Source: Kingdonia uniflora (taxonomy: Eukaryota > Streptophyta > Magnoliopsida > Ranunculales > Circaeasteraceae). Taken from it: DNA of 64,000 nt. This document shows, piece after piece, positions 1 to 9,974 of this stretch; position 1 is the stretch's first letter; each line of letters starts with the position of its first letter. The notes under the pieces are model-generated. The model was not told the DNA's origin. It did not search any database and was given only the letters and a program-made list of their open reading frames with translations. The stretch covers positions 186,001 to 250,000 of the forward strand of contig JACGCM010001311.1 of assembly GCA_014058105.1 (NCBI GenBank), written 5' to 3'. A program made the position numbers and the translations under genes.

Positions 1-1575
1 TTTCCTATGTTGCTTATAATTGTTCACTGATTATAATTCATGATCAATATGACCCTGTCGCTACTTTTATAGCCTCATTAGCTACGAGGATTAAGATTAG
101 CGTTGGCTTTATATCCCCGTATAAAGCTCATGTTTATGCACTTATAACCAAATTTGGATCTAAATACGAGAACTGTAGTGATTTCTCATTAAGAATTCGA
201 TCGATCTGTTGACAGGTTTCAAGGTAGTGAGGAAGATGTCATTATTATTTCTACTTTAAGATCTTACTAGAATGGATCCGCGGGGTTCCTTTCAAATAGC
301 CAACGAATAAATGGGGCTCTCACAAGAGCAAGGTATATATAATGCTTTAGCGTATTAGTAGGCACTTTATTCTCAATGAAGTTTGTTTGTAATTTTATGT
401 AGTCTTTAACTCTCTAACTGCAGATATTGCCTTTGGATATTGGGGAATGAGCAGACATTAATCAACAGTGGTTCAGTTTGGAAGAAGTTAGTAATCGACA
501 CAAAGGATCGGGGGTGCTTCTTTAATGCCAATGATGACGAAGGGTTGTCTAAAGAAATAATAAATAGCGTGATCGAGCTTGATCAACTTGATGATTTGCT
601 TCATGGGGATTTACTTTTCAAAGGTGCAAGGTGGAAGGTTTGTCACCTCTATCCTCAAGTAAATGTAGCTTTCAAATGTCGGCTACCTGTCATTCCTATT
701 TTTTCTCTTTTATAAAGGTTATATTTTGGGATTTTATGACTTTGCATCGCATCATACAATTAAAACTAATCTTCTTTCAAAGACTATGAATTATAGTGAA
801 TAAAAGTAAAAAGTAAATCATATATTCAAGGTCATAACAGAAGTTACGACCTAAAATTTTCATCTAGTTAATGCACTGTAATAATATGCTTGTTTCAACT
901 GGTCATTGTAATAATGTTCTATTTTTAATTTTGATAGGTTATGTTTGGAGACAGTTTTAAGGAGTCTTTGGAAAGAATAAAAGTACATATTCGGAGAAAA
1001 GTAGTTGATCTAATGATGAAGCTCTTAAATGGCTGGCGCTATCCTCAAAGCATAAAAACCTCAACATCGGGGATGGGGTATTGAAACAATATAAGATCCA
1101 TGGGGTTCTCATGCTTTTCTGGACTGTAGACATTCTCAAGGAAGGCTCTAAATGCGTTCAAGTCTTGAAGTTTTGGGATATTTCACCTTCGTCAAAAGCA
1201 CAAAAGTTGGCCAGGCAATTCGACTATATATTTGGGAATTATACTTTGAGTATGATTAACCATTGCAAGTCCAAGTGTATCGAAGGGTACGTATCAAATT
1301 ACCATTAGGGGCTATTGCCCAACAAATATGATTTCCTTCTTTATATGTAAGCAGTTAGCATTTCAGTGTTATTTTTCTTCTTCCATTTCCTTCAATTCTT
1401 ATAGAAAGTTGGAAGTTCCAGTAACTTAGAAAATTGGTACGAAAACCTCGGAGATCTTCCCACCAGCATAACATAATGACTCATCAATGAAGCTAGCTTC
1501 TCTAAATTTGGGGTCAAGTACAACACATTAGTGCCCATTTCAAGTGAGTTACTATAATTTGAATTTAAGATCATT
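1..1575 (+). pseudogene. SEN1-like superfamily 1 RNA/DNA helicase, 3' remnant
   Basis: Decayed C-terminal part of a plant UPF1/SEN1-type helicase gene, cut off at the window edge. About 195-332 reads helicase core motifs: FQGSEEDVIIISTLRS and then ALTRAR, the motif V/VI signature of superfamily 1 helicases. The GT-AG intron structure survives: donor after ALTRAR at about 332, acceptor before YCLWILGNEQTL near 424, donor after FKGARWK near 639, acceptor at about 939 before MFGDSFKESLERI, donor after KSKCIEG near 1288, and a final exon from about 1405. Damage is clear: an in-frame TAG after STLRSY, a frameshift near 1075 inside the exon ending CIEG, and stops in the last exon. Family members are large nuclear proteins that resolve RNA:DNA hybrids. 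That is family knowledge only; this copy cannot be functional. Confidence 0.8.
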
Positions 1576-2535
1576 GAATATGTAAATGGTCCATTGACAA
1601 ATCTACCATGTATGTGTTCTATAATAATGAACTACTTATTTTATAAACATTTTGTTTTTTGAAATTTGATTTTATTCGAAAGTATACGAGTATATGGGAT
1701 TGAACTTGAACCAAAATCATTAGAGGTTAGACCTGATTTAGCTAATAGCGAATACAAGTAAGGTACTTTTAATAGCCCAAATTTGACAACATATATATTG
1801 AATGCTATTAAAAATGAACATTTATAGCATATTTTACATAAATGCTATCATAGCCTATGTTTTCTCACAATGGATAACCATTAACGGGTTCGGTACTTTT
1901 TTTGCACTATACAATTTTTTCTCTTTGAGCTCTCTCCCAAATCAAACTCCATCTCTATCTTCTCCAATCATATTAGTTTTCTCTCTGATTAGATTTCAAG
2001 AATTTTACTTTAATTAATGTACTTGAGTGTATGTTTTTTGGAGTTCTTAAGCTTATTTATAATTTTGATGCCCACTTTTATATTCTCATGTAAGCACTCT
2101 TGTCCTCTGAAATAACCATTTTTTAAAGATTATAGTAAGGCTTGAAAGGAAATGTCACTGTTGCCTTTTATTGGTGCAGTAAAATTATAAATTCAAGTAG
2201 TCTCTTTGGTATTGCTTGATATTTTTGCACTTTTCATGTGTAGCTTCTAATATGTTTTTTTTTTTTATTGTCAGATGGAATCACACATGAAGCAAAAAGA
2301 TTTGGATTTTCAAGAAGTACGTTTTTTTAGTGCTCATATCGAGTTTATTTTGATTGCTTTAAATCTATACATCTAGTTATTTTGTTTCATTACCCAAAGT
2401 TAACAGTGACCAATTTGGCATTACTAAAGGCCATATGATAACTGTCTTCTCTATCATTGGTATTTTCTTAAGGTTATTTATTGAATAATTCAGTTTCATC
2501 TCTGCAGCTGGTTTCCTTATTAGTGTTTATGTTTC
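1576..2535. other. AT-rich stretch without a recognisable gene
   Basis: No reading frame, splice pattern or terminal repeat that I can support. The 71-codon frame at 1802-2014 is hydrophobic and low in complexity and resembles no family I know. Confidence 0.5.
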
Positions 2536-2766
2536 ATGTGTTTCATTACTAATATGATGATGTTTGGGATTTATCTTCACCAATCTATCCCTACTGCAAG
2601 GAGTATTATACAACATGTTTGTGGCTTCCAGTTAAGATATTTTTTAATGGCATTTCTTGGCATATCTATTAGTTATGGTAAGGTGACAATTGTAAAGTCG
2701 AATAAACTTCTTAAGAAAGTACAAAGCAATATAAAAGGTTGGAAAGGCAAACTTCTCTCTAGGTAA
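2536..2766 (+). pseudogene. LINE (L1-type) reverse transcriptase scrap
   Basis: A 76-codon frame resembles the segment after the catalytic core of plant L1-type reverse transcriptases. It reads IIQHVCGF, then FLGISISYGKVT, then LLKKVQSNIKGWKGKLLSR, matching the family pattern of a YLG-type block followed by 'I.GWK.K.LS..G'. The rest of the element is missing: no RT box, endonuclease or poly(A) tail adjoins it. Probably a 5'-truncated or later broken insertion. Confidence 0.55.
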
Positions 2767-2867
2767 ACTTATTTTTAACCCCAAGTTCTTACTTATATGC
2801 CTATCACCCTATCCATTTGCTTGCTTGTCTTGACATTCCTAAAGGTGTATAATATATTAGTCTCTCG

Positions 2868-3074
2868 TAACAACTGCATAATACATTAGGGTGCATGCCT
2901 TTGATTATACAAATAAATCCATCTGTATCATCCCGTAAGAATTTGATTATGAATAGCATCTGTATGATACAGTAATAGCTGTATAATACATTATGGTGCA
3001 TGTCATTGATTATAGAGCTGAATCCATATGTATGATCTCGTAAGAATTTGATTATGAATAACATCTGCATGATT
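2868..3074. repeat. Two-copy tandem duplication, period 106 bp
   Basis: The block starting near 2877 (ATAATACATTAGGGTGCATG) recurs near 2983 (ATAATACATTATGGTGCATG). Each copy then runs through 'ATTGATTATA' and 'GTAAGAATTTGATTATGAATA'. The copies differ by scattered substitutions. An 88-codon frame on the minus strand across it is an artefact of the duplication. Confidence 0.75.
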
Positions 3075-3354
3075 TAAACAGATGAATCTATCTATTGATC
3101 GTGCAAGGCAGTGAGTAGTGCTTCTCTTTCAAACAGATGGATAAATAGTAGTTGACACAATATTGTTTATTCTCGATATTTTTATATCTTTTATGTGAAC
3201 TTCAGGGTTAAAGTACGAGAGACTTGTAGTCTTCACATACAACTCATTCACTCTCCCAAGGAAATTATAATGTGAGAACAAAGTGATCTCTTGTAAATAC
3301 TATTATTAGTTTTTTTTCACATATTTCTTATTTATTTTATTTGTCATTTTACAG

Positions 3355-5373
3355 ACACAAAGGGTATCGGATGTATGAAGTATAGTGGATGATGAAGTAT
3401 TACAGACAGAAACGTTTACTCCCTAAGTAAGTCTTTTTCTTTTTGGGCTTACTTTTTATTATTAAATAATTAAAAATAATATTAAAGAGGAGGACTAGAT
3501 CTAGCCTTGCCTCTGTAACACATCTAATATAATCTATACTAAGCTTCTCTGAATGAGTCACTAAAAGGGGTTAATGCATTTTTTATGGAGCAGATAGACT
3601 TGCAACTTTCACCCGCTACACCTGTAAGTTTACCCACATTTGTATGGGATCTATTGGTTTGTGGCTACATTATTTTTAACCCTAGTAACATTTTTCTTGT
3701 ACTACTTGTTTTGAACAGATAGCTATCCTCCAATCACATCAGCCTATGACACATATAAACCTAACAAATAAGTATGATGATTTGTTGTCTGCGCATAAGG
3801 AACTTAAAAAGAAATTGATTACGAAAGAAGATTTTGTAAGTCATTTAAAATTAATGATATTAGTAGTTTAGTTAGTGAATTGGAGTTTGTGTTTGATAAT
3901 CCAAAAATGAATAGAATGTCTTGGCTAGGTTTTCTTTGATAGTATTAACTTTATTTAAGTTTTATTTTGTGAAGCACTTGAGCGTATTTTTTATGTTATA
4001 TGTTAGGGATAATCAGATGTTCCATTCAACTTAATAAACATAGTCAATATCTGTTTGGTTATGGTTTTAGTGATGTATAAAAATTGTCGAATTAACCAAT
4101 GTATCGACAATAATAACTGAAGTAATTGTCGATTTTGACAATTTATCTTTGGTTAAACAATATAGTATTATCGAAATCGATGATTTTTATTTGGTTAGAT
4201 AACATATTATTTTCGAAATTAACAATAATTGACTGTTAAATCTAAATACCTGAATTAGATGCTCATCTCCTTTATGTCTTTGGAATTGATAGTGAATTGG
4301 ACGTCCAAGTACAAGAAAGAAGCTGTGAGAGTTACGGAGAAAACTAACGATCTCGTAAGTCCCTTATCTCTATATTTATTTAATGGAATGATTATTTCAT
4401 TGTTAATCTTAATGTTGGAGTTTTTTTTCAGCGTAAGAAGTTGGTTAATGCTGAAGAGATGAAGAAGTCTTTAGAAGTAAATAACAATGAATGAATATGA
4501 CCTATTCCTAACTCTTGTACCTATGCCACCCCATGTTATATCGTTATTCATAAGCTTTGGTGATGTACCTATTAGTTTCTACTATAATATCTAGTTGTCA
4601 CAGTAGGTTTGGCGTCAATCATTGAAGAAGGCACTGGCGAGTGAAAGGATGGGAGACACGGCGAACCCAACGCTTGAAGATTTTTTTGACCAGAATGAAA
4701 TATTCTTCACAATAGTATAGCAAGGACGGGAGATTATCAAGAAGACTTGGTTTCTACTGGGGTAACCCTTAAAAATGTTGTTATTGCCAGGAGAGAGAAT
4801 ATGGTTAAGAGGAAGAAGTTGCAAAAGGTTTTATTCCAACTATGGATGAAGTCTCTGTTAGATCTTCCTGGCGTCGAAACAACTAATAACAATTCTGCTT
4901 TTAGGGTTACTGTCACAATTCAGCACCAGAGCCAACATAGAATCCCAGATGTAATAAAATCATTGAAAACTTTTTTATGTAGGGAGACCCCACATTCAGG
5001 AAGAGTATCTTCACCCAAATATTAGGTATACAATTTACTCCAAACGGTGAGAATGCGTATCAAATTCTGTTGCAGACGTGTTCTTTTGGTCATCAACATG
5101 CGAAGTATAGTCATATGGCGTATTTACTATTCACTTACTATAAGAAGGTTGTGGCCTTCATTAGCCACACTGAAGCATATACATTCTTACCACTCATTTG
5201 GGCACGTAAAAAATATTATTTCAAATGAGGAGAGGTTCCAAAACCTTGTTATGGATACTAGTAAGTATTGGTGGCTTGGTTTGGGGGCGGACAACAATTA
5301 CGTTTGTTTGTTTCTAGAGATTGATGCACCAATGCCTCCAGTTTCTACCATTTTCTACGGTCATGCAAATCTA
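3355..5373 (+). pseudogene. Unrecognised multi-exon gene-like region, convergent with the FAR1 transposase
   Basis: Several short coding-like blocks are bounded by good splice signals: near 3588-3625, 3720-3837 (ILQSHQPMTHINLTNKYDDL then SAHKELKKKLITKEDF, donor GTAAGT), 4272-4354 (NWTSKYKKEAVRVTEKTNDL, donor GTAAGT), 4431-4493 (RKKLVNAEEMKKSLEVNNNE, stop) and 4608-4700 (LKKALASERMGDTANPTLED). The predicted peptides are charged and helix-forming, as in a coiled coil. Further open stretches to 5373 (GDPTFRKSIFTQILGIQFTP from about 4983) are broken by stops. I do not recognise the family. It lies downstream of, and points towards, the Mutator-type transposase on the other strand. One intron and the 3' flank carry the same TTGTCGA palindromes as the Mutator region, so it may be a second gene of that element or a captured host gene. 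Confidence 0.4.
4081..4215. repeat. TTGTCGA palindrome cluster A
   Basis: ATTGTCGA at 4083, TCGACAAT at 4104 and ATTGTCGATTTTGACAAT from 4125, followed by degenerate copies (ATTATCGAAATCGATGAT near 4168). It sits in a presumed intron of the plus-strand gene-like region. The same palindromes occur at 5752-5923, 7540-7752 and 38853-39021. Confidence 0.65.
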
Positions 5374-5751
5374 TAAATTCTTTCAGCTTTTGTAAAAGAA
5401 CAACTGAGTAAGTATTTTGATGTCAGGATAAAGACATGATCGTTGTTGGTTTGTCGAAAATCATATAGGGTTGTCGACCAAATGTTCGTATATTACAGTT
5501 CTGTTACCTCACTATTTAGTGGTAGTATCCCTACATGGTTATCAATTTTTTGTATATCACAGTTCTGTTAGCTCACTATTTGTATATCACAGTATATAAT
5601 TTTTTGTAAAAGTGGCCCTTGTTGATTTATTTTTGGAGTATACACATTTATGTTAGGTCATCTGAATCTATTTTTTGACTGTTCAAAGTATGTACATATA
5701 TTAGTTGTGAAGAATATTTTAACAGTACATTTGGAGCTAAAAAATAAAATT

Positions 5752-5923
5752 TTGTCGATTTCAACAATATTTGTAATGTATATGGTTACTTGTAATATAT
5801 AATATTGTCGAGTTCGACAATTTTGGTAGTGTATTTAGAACTAAACATTTTAATATTGTCAAGCCCGACAATTATCAAGTGTAATTAGAGTTAGGGGTAT
5901 ATAATATTGTCGAACTCGACAAT
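5752..5923. repeat. TTGTCGA palindrome array B, period 51 bp
   Basis: Four 18-bp imperfect or perfect palindromes start at about 5753, 5804 (ATTGTCGAGTTCGACAAT), 5855 (ATTGTCAAGCCCGACAAT) and 5906 (ATTGTCGAACTCGACAAT), so the spacing is 51 bp each time. Spacers share 'GTAGTGTATTTAGAACTA'-like sequence. Looser copies (TTGTCGA at about 5451 and 5471) lie upstream. The interval 5924-6264 holds no gene that I can see. Confidence 0.8.
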
Positions 5924-6264
5924 TTAGTTAAATTATAGTTGATCTATTACATAACCTGATAATTAAATTTCATCATCAAACCAAAATTAATATTTAATGA
6001 ACCACACCTATCATTTGCCAAAAGTAATTATCAAATACAAAATTATTACAATCAATTACAGATTGGTGCCATGTAGACTCTTATTTTTGTGGATGCCTTG
6101 GTTGTCAACATTCTCTCGCAACGGCTGAACAAAATCCCCATGACTGTCTCCTACATAGAATTCATTCCGATTGTAAATACGGAGTAAATACATGGGAAAC
6201 ACATTATAGAGAAATCACGGAGAATATGACATTTATGCATAGTGTCGAATATGTACTTACTTGA

Positions 6265-8775
6265 TTATACTATCTTTGTTTTGAGAAGTGGGCATGCCCG
6301 TTTGTCATGGTTGCCAAGTACTCCACAACTTTTGCATGTTCTCTTCTTCTTCATAACAACCACTTCCATCCCTCTTTCCATCTTGCCCCTTTCTTGCGAT
6401 TAGTCTTCGCTCGTCATTTCGTTTGAACAATGAGAGGGTTTAAAATTATAGTTCTAGACATCATAGAATCTTCTAAAGAAGTAGAGATGTTTGGTTATGA
6501 TGCATCTATCTATATTAAAGAATCGTCGTAGTTATCAAGGTAGGACTCAATCCCGTCTAGCTTCAAAACTACAAATTCAAAACTTAATTTCATCTTCGAT
6601 GCATTTTCAAATAATTTTGATGCACGAAGAGATAGGTGGCTATGGCATAATGGATGTCGTAAGTTTTCTCCTCCCATTTGAATTTTATCATACAATCTTG
6701 AAAACTTGTTTGCACCAATTGTCCACCTTGTCATAATGAAAGCTTCGGGTATTTTGAGAATGACGTATTTTGAGAAAACCTTCAGGAGGTGACAACATGG
6801 GAGTCCAACATACTCAAACAACTTACATTCATAATTACCAGTTAGCTTGTCTAAGTCTATATTTAACTCAAATGACTCGGTACGACTACTATAGGACTTC
6901 ACCGTAAGTTGTCGAAGGTTGCCTTTTATCTTTCTTTCAATTGCAATGAAGTGGACAACCTAGTCAAACTGATCCTGAAGTTTGTGGAACATCGTTCTTA
7001 TGTAAATCTTTGCAGCATCTTTTAGTAGAGCTTGATGAGGACCAACTTGACGATATCTATATTTTGATACAAAGTCTTCTCCACCCTCTCGTTTGTATAC
7101 CTCTAAAAGTACAGTCTCATACTTGGTCACAAAACTGCACAACCCAGTTATTACTGCCAACCAACCATTAAAGAAGTTGTTTGTGGACTCACTCCATCGT
7201 GTACTGTTCATGCCTACATAGAAGGTTAAACGATTCCATAATGGTATCTATTTATGTCTAATATTAAAGATGTCTTGCATCCAAAGGTTATCATCCAATT
7301 TATGTTTCTTCATTAGGTCCATCCACCTCGTTTCAAGCTCTATAGCCTCATATGTGTCGTGCATTATCGAATCAATATCTTCTTTGAATGTAGATAGTTC
7401 CCGATAAATATGGCCTATCTTCTCAAAAAAATTGTTTGTGATGTGCCACAAACAAAATTGATGTCTGGTGTTGGGGAATACCTGCAAATAAACCAGGGGA
7501 TCATAGAATAATTTAGAGACATTATTTCATAATCTATGATATTGTCGATCAGAAGCCTAGGTCGATAATAAAATGTCGATACATGATTATACTCAACAAT
7601 ATATTGGAGCTATATATAACATTGGAATTATGCAACAAAATATTGTCAATCTCGACAATTATAACAATGTACATGACGCATTACATATATAACATTGTGG
7701 ATTTCAGCAAATACCAAGTACAATTGGAGTTATATATCTATTATATTGTCGACCTATATGGAAAATTGATAATTTGATCAGTACGTAGTCTGTCCAATTT
7801 GAACCCCTTCTTTACCTTTGGAATAGCGGTGGCCATAGCTGTATCGTGATCAGTGAAAATTGAAACAAGGTGCTTGTAGTTCATTGCCTTTAACCAAGTA
7901 TGGAACAACCATACAAATGTGTTTTCTTGCTCATTCCTTAGTAGAGCACATCCGTATTGAATTGTTTGGTAGTGGTTGCTGATCCCTGCAAACTGAGTAA
8001 AAGGCATCCCATAAACATTGGTCTGGTACGTACTATCGAAGGTGACGACATCTCCAAATGCCTCGCATGCGCACCTTGAACGTCCATCAATCCAAAAAAA
8101 AAATTAGTACTCGGTCCTCATCATCTAATTCTATGTCAAAATAAAACATCGGATCTTCAATTTGCTTTTTCCTAAACCACTCCAACGCGGCTTGTGCATC
8201 TCCTCTGACTAGTCGTTCCTTATTTACCCTTGTATTATAATTTTAACAATCCCGTTTGTTAAAGGTTCGATCTGGGAATAATGTCGTGACCTTGCTTACC
8301 GGAATATTGTGGAGCTCAAATGTTGTTGTCAAGTTTTTTGCTGCTTCTGGAAAGAATTTGTTAACCTTCATTCGATGATGATTCCGCGGAGATACGAGTT
8401 TATGGTTATGGATATCTGTAAAACTTGTGGCAATATATTTTCCTATTTTGGTATTTCAATTAATATTCATTGTTCCTTTACACCTACACTTGTCAAATGA
8501 TCTTCTGTTGCCAGATATGTCACTAGTCTCTGGAACTATCCCATGGTTTTTATTGAGAAGTCATTACTCATGCAACAGAAGTGGGTTCTGCCTATATCAT
8601 CCAATCTTGAACGCTTAATAGAATTGCGTATCTTGGTGGAGAAACCCTGCCCTCTTCCATATCATTCGTAGTACAGACGCGCGTCCTCAATAGTATCAAA
8701 ATCTTGATCCTCGTATGGGGTTTCCGCCAACAACGGGTCTATAATACATTCATTTTCAGCTACGGAGTCTTCCAT
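6265..8775 (-). pseudogene. FAR1/FHY3-type Mutator-like transposase, inactivated
   Basis: Relative of the plant FAR1-related proteins, which derive from Mutator-like transposases. In order on the minus strand: ATG at 8775 (MEDSVAENE); FAR1 DNA-binding domain near 8500-8700 (FDTIEDARLYYE, then GFSTKIRNSIKRSR); MULE catalytic domain from about 8100 (DGRSRCACEAFGDVVTFDST, then FTDHDTAMATAIPK, then RHQFCLWHI after an intron); SWIM zinc finger near 6780-6850 (YECKLFEYVGLPCCHLLKVF); and a C-terminal zinc knuckle near 6310-6350 (CKSCGVLGNHDKRACP). The intron at 7482-7815 has clean GT-AG borders. With the intron removed the length is about 725 codons, normal for the family. Broken by in-frame stops after DARLYYE, after NIRHK (expected Trp) and after LQDQFD, and by frameshifts around 8120-8500. 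Confidence 0.85.
7540..7752. repeat. TTGTCGA palindrome cluster C inside the transposase intron
   Basis: Within intron 7482-7815 of the FAR1-type transposase: ATTGTCGA near 7541, ATTGTCAATCTCGACAAT near 7641, a decayed copy near 7692 (ATTGTGGATTTCAGCAA) and ATTGTCGACC near 7744. The last three are 51-53 bp apart, the same period as arrays B and D. Confidence 0.7.
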
Positions 8776-9011
8776 AGTCAACCTCACTGACAAGTTTACA
8801 TATAAAAGAAACAATTGTGAGTTGTCCAATACAAGTAATTTAAGAAAAGATTAGAACTAAACACAAGTAATGTCCAACGCAATGTTCATTTCATTTGAAA
8901 GCCATCATTACATCACATGCTACAAAAGAGGAAATACAAAATGTAAACAATGACCCCAAGTAAAACTCGTTGTACAACACAGACTTCTAGCACATGCCCC
9001 TATCCAAAAAT

Positions 9012-9094
9012 CTAGTTACATTGACATTCTTCTAAGCTATATTTACCCATTTGCCACCCATCTGAAGAATCGTCAGAAGAATCGTAATCAACCC
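9012..9094 (-). pseudogene. 3' part of a small accessory ORF of the Mutator-like element
   Basis: Reads DYDSSDDSSDGWQMGKYSLE and a few more residues to a TAG stop. It is continuous in frame with 38482-38694 once the gypsy element and one copy of its 5-bp duplication are removed. It is very acidic (Asp/Ser cluster). It lies about 240 bp upstream of the FAR1-type transposase start and on the same strand. Between its stop and that start (9011-8776) I see no other gene. Function unknown. Confidence 0.6.
9090..9094. other. Target-site duplication AACCC, left copy
   Basis: AACCC immediately left of the TGTAATGG terminus of the left LTR. The matching AACCC lies at 38482-38486, right after the ...CTACA end of the right LTR. 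A 5-bp duplication is standard for LTR retrotransposon integrases. Confidence 0.9.
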
Positions 9095-9672
9095 TGTAAT
9101 GGCCAAATTTCGTAAACAAAAAATGATTAGGAATTAGCTATCACACCAATAAACCTGTAACAATATTCTAATTGAAAGTAAGAAATGGAAATAGGTGTTT
9201 TTAGCGTGAAAAATCTCTAAATAGGTAAAAAACCACGACCTCGTATGAAGGATTTTTGTAAAAGTATATTTATTACTTGAAGCGGATATCTTTATTACAA
9301 GTGATCTCTAAATATAGAAATGCTTTTGATCTCGTAAATAAGAAGTTCGAGTAATTTTTCTGGTCCCTATCTCTTCTGGAACTTTTCCTTTATATAGGCT
9401 TTTCCCACAGCTCTTCATCGTGTTGGAGCACGTTTTCTGCATAATGCGGTTAATGGTGGTTGACTGAATAACTAATGAGTTCGTGGGAGATAGGTGTCTT
9501 TGACTGGATAATGTTTTTTGGGTTTAGCTCGACCCACGTTCTTGAGTAGTTCGTGGGGCTAGTTGGAATGTTGACTGGATTGTTAAGTGTTAAAAATATG
9601 TGACCCTATGATAGAAGTAATTTGTGCTTCGCGAGCTCGATTTTGAGTGAGATCGAGGGATAAGTTCCTACA
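9095..9672 (-). repeat. 3' LTR of the Tat gypsy element
   Basis: 578 bp, TG...CA type. It aligns along its whole length with 37904-38481. It contains 'AGCTCGACCCACGTTCTTGAG' shared by both LTRs, and differs by scattered substitutions. Confidence 0.92.
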
Positions 9673-9689
9673 ATCGCCCCCTCGCAACC
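9673..9689 (-). other. Polypurine tract of the gypsy element
   Basis: On the minus strand the bases directly before the 3' LTR read GCGAGGGGGCGAT, a purine-rich plus-strand priming site in the expected place. Confidence 0.7.
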
Positions 9690-9910
9690 GAAGTCACGAG
9701 TGGCTTTGGTTGAAAAAGAATGTGCTAAAGGTTTGAAATTCAAAACGAAGTAATAATGGCGTTTGACTATACAGAAGTTACGTGATATTGGGAAGTGATG
9801 GGTATTAAATGATGATGCGGATGCGGATGTATGTGACGGTTACGTTTGAATAGTCGCGTCTATAATGAATGATGACGTTTGGGAAAACGTACCTGCACAA
9901 TAAATGTAGG

Positions 9911-9922
9911 GTTATATAAATA
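9911..9922 (+). promoter_or_regulatory. TATA box of the antisense gene
   Basis: TTATATAAATAG lies about 53-64 bp upstream of the ATG at 9975 and 240 bp inside the element from the left LTR. Spacing and sequence fit a plant core promoter that drives transcription against the retrotransposon genome. Confidence 0.5.
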
Positions 9923-9974
9923 GTACCTGTAGCAAATTTATGAAACAAATCCTTCTTGCGTAACTTTTTATGAG

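Noticed and set aside
2804..3070. 88-codon minus-strand frame with internal repeat
   Set aside because: Reflects the 106-bp tandem duplication; no start context, no similarity.
4700..5373. Ulp1-type protease of the kind seen in some Mutator elements
   Set aside because: The open stretches lack a recognisable His-Asp-Cys triad context.
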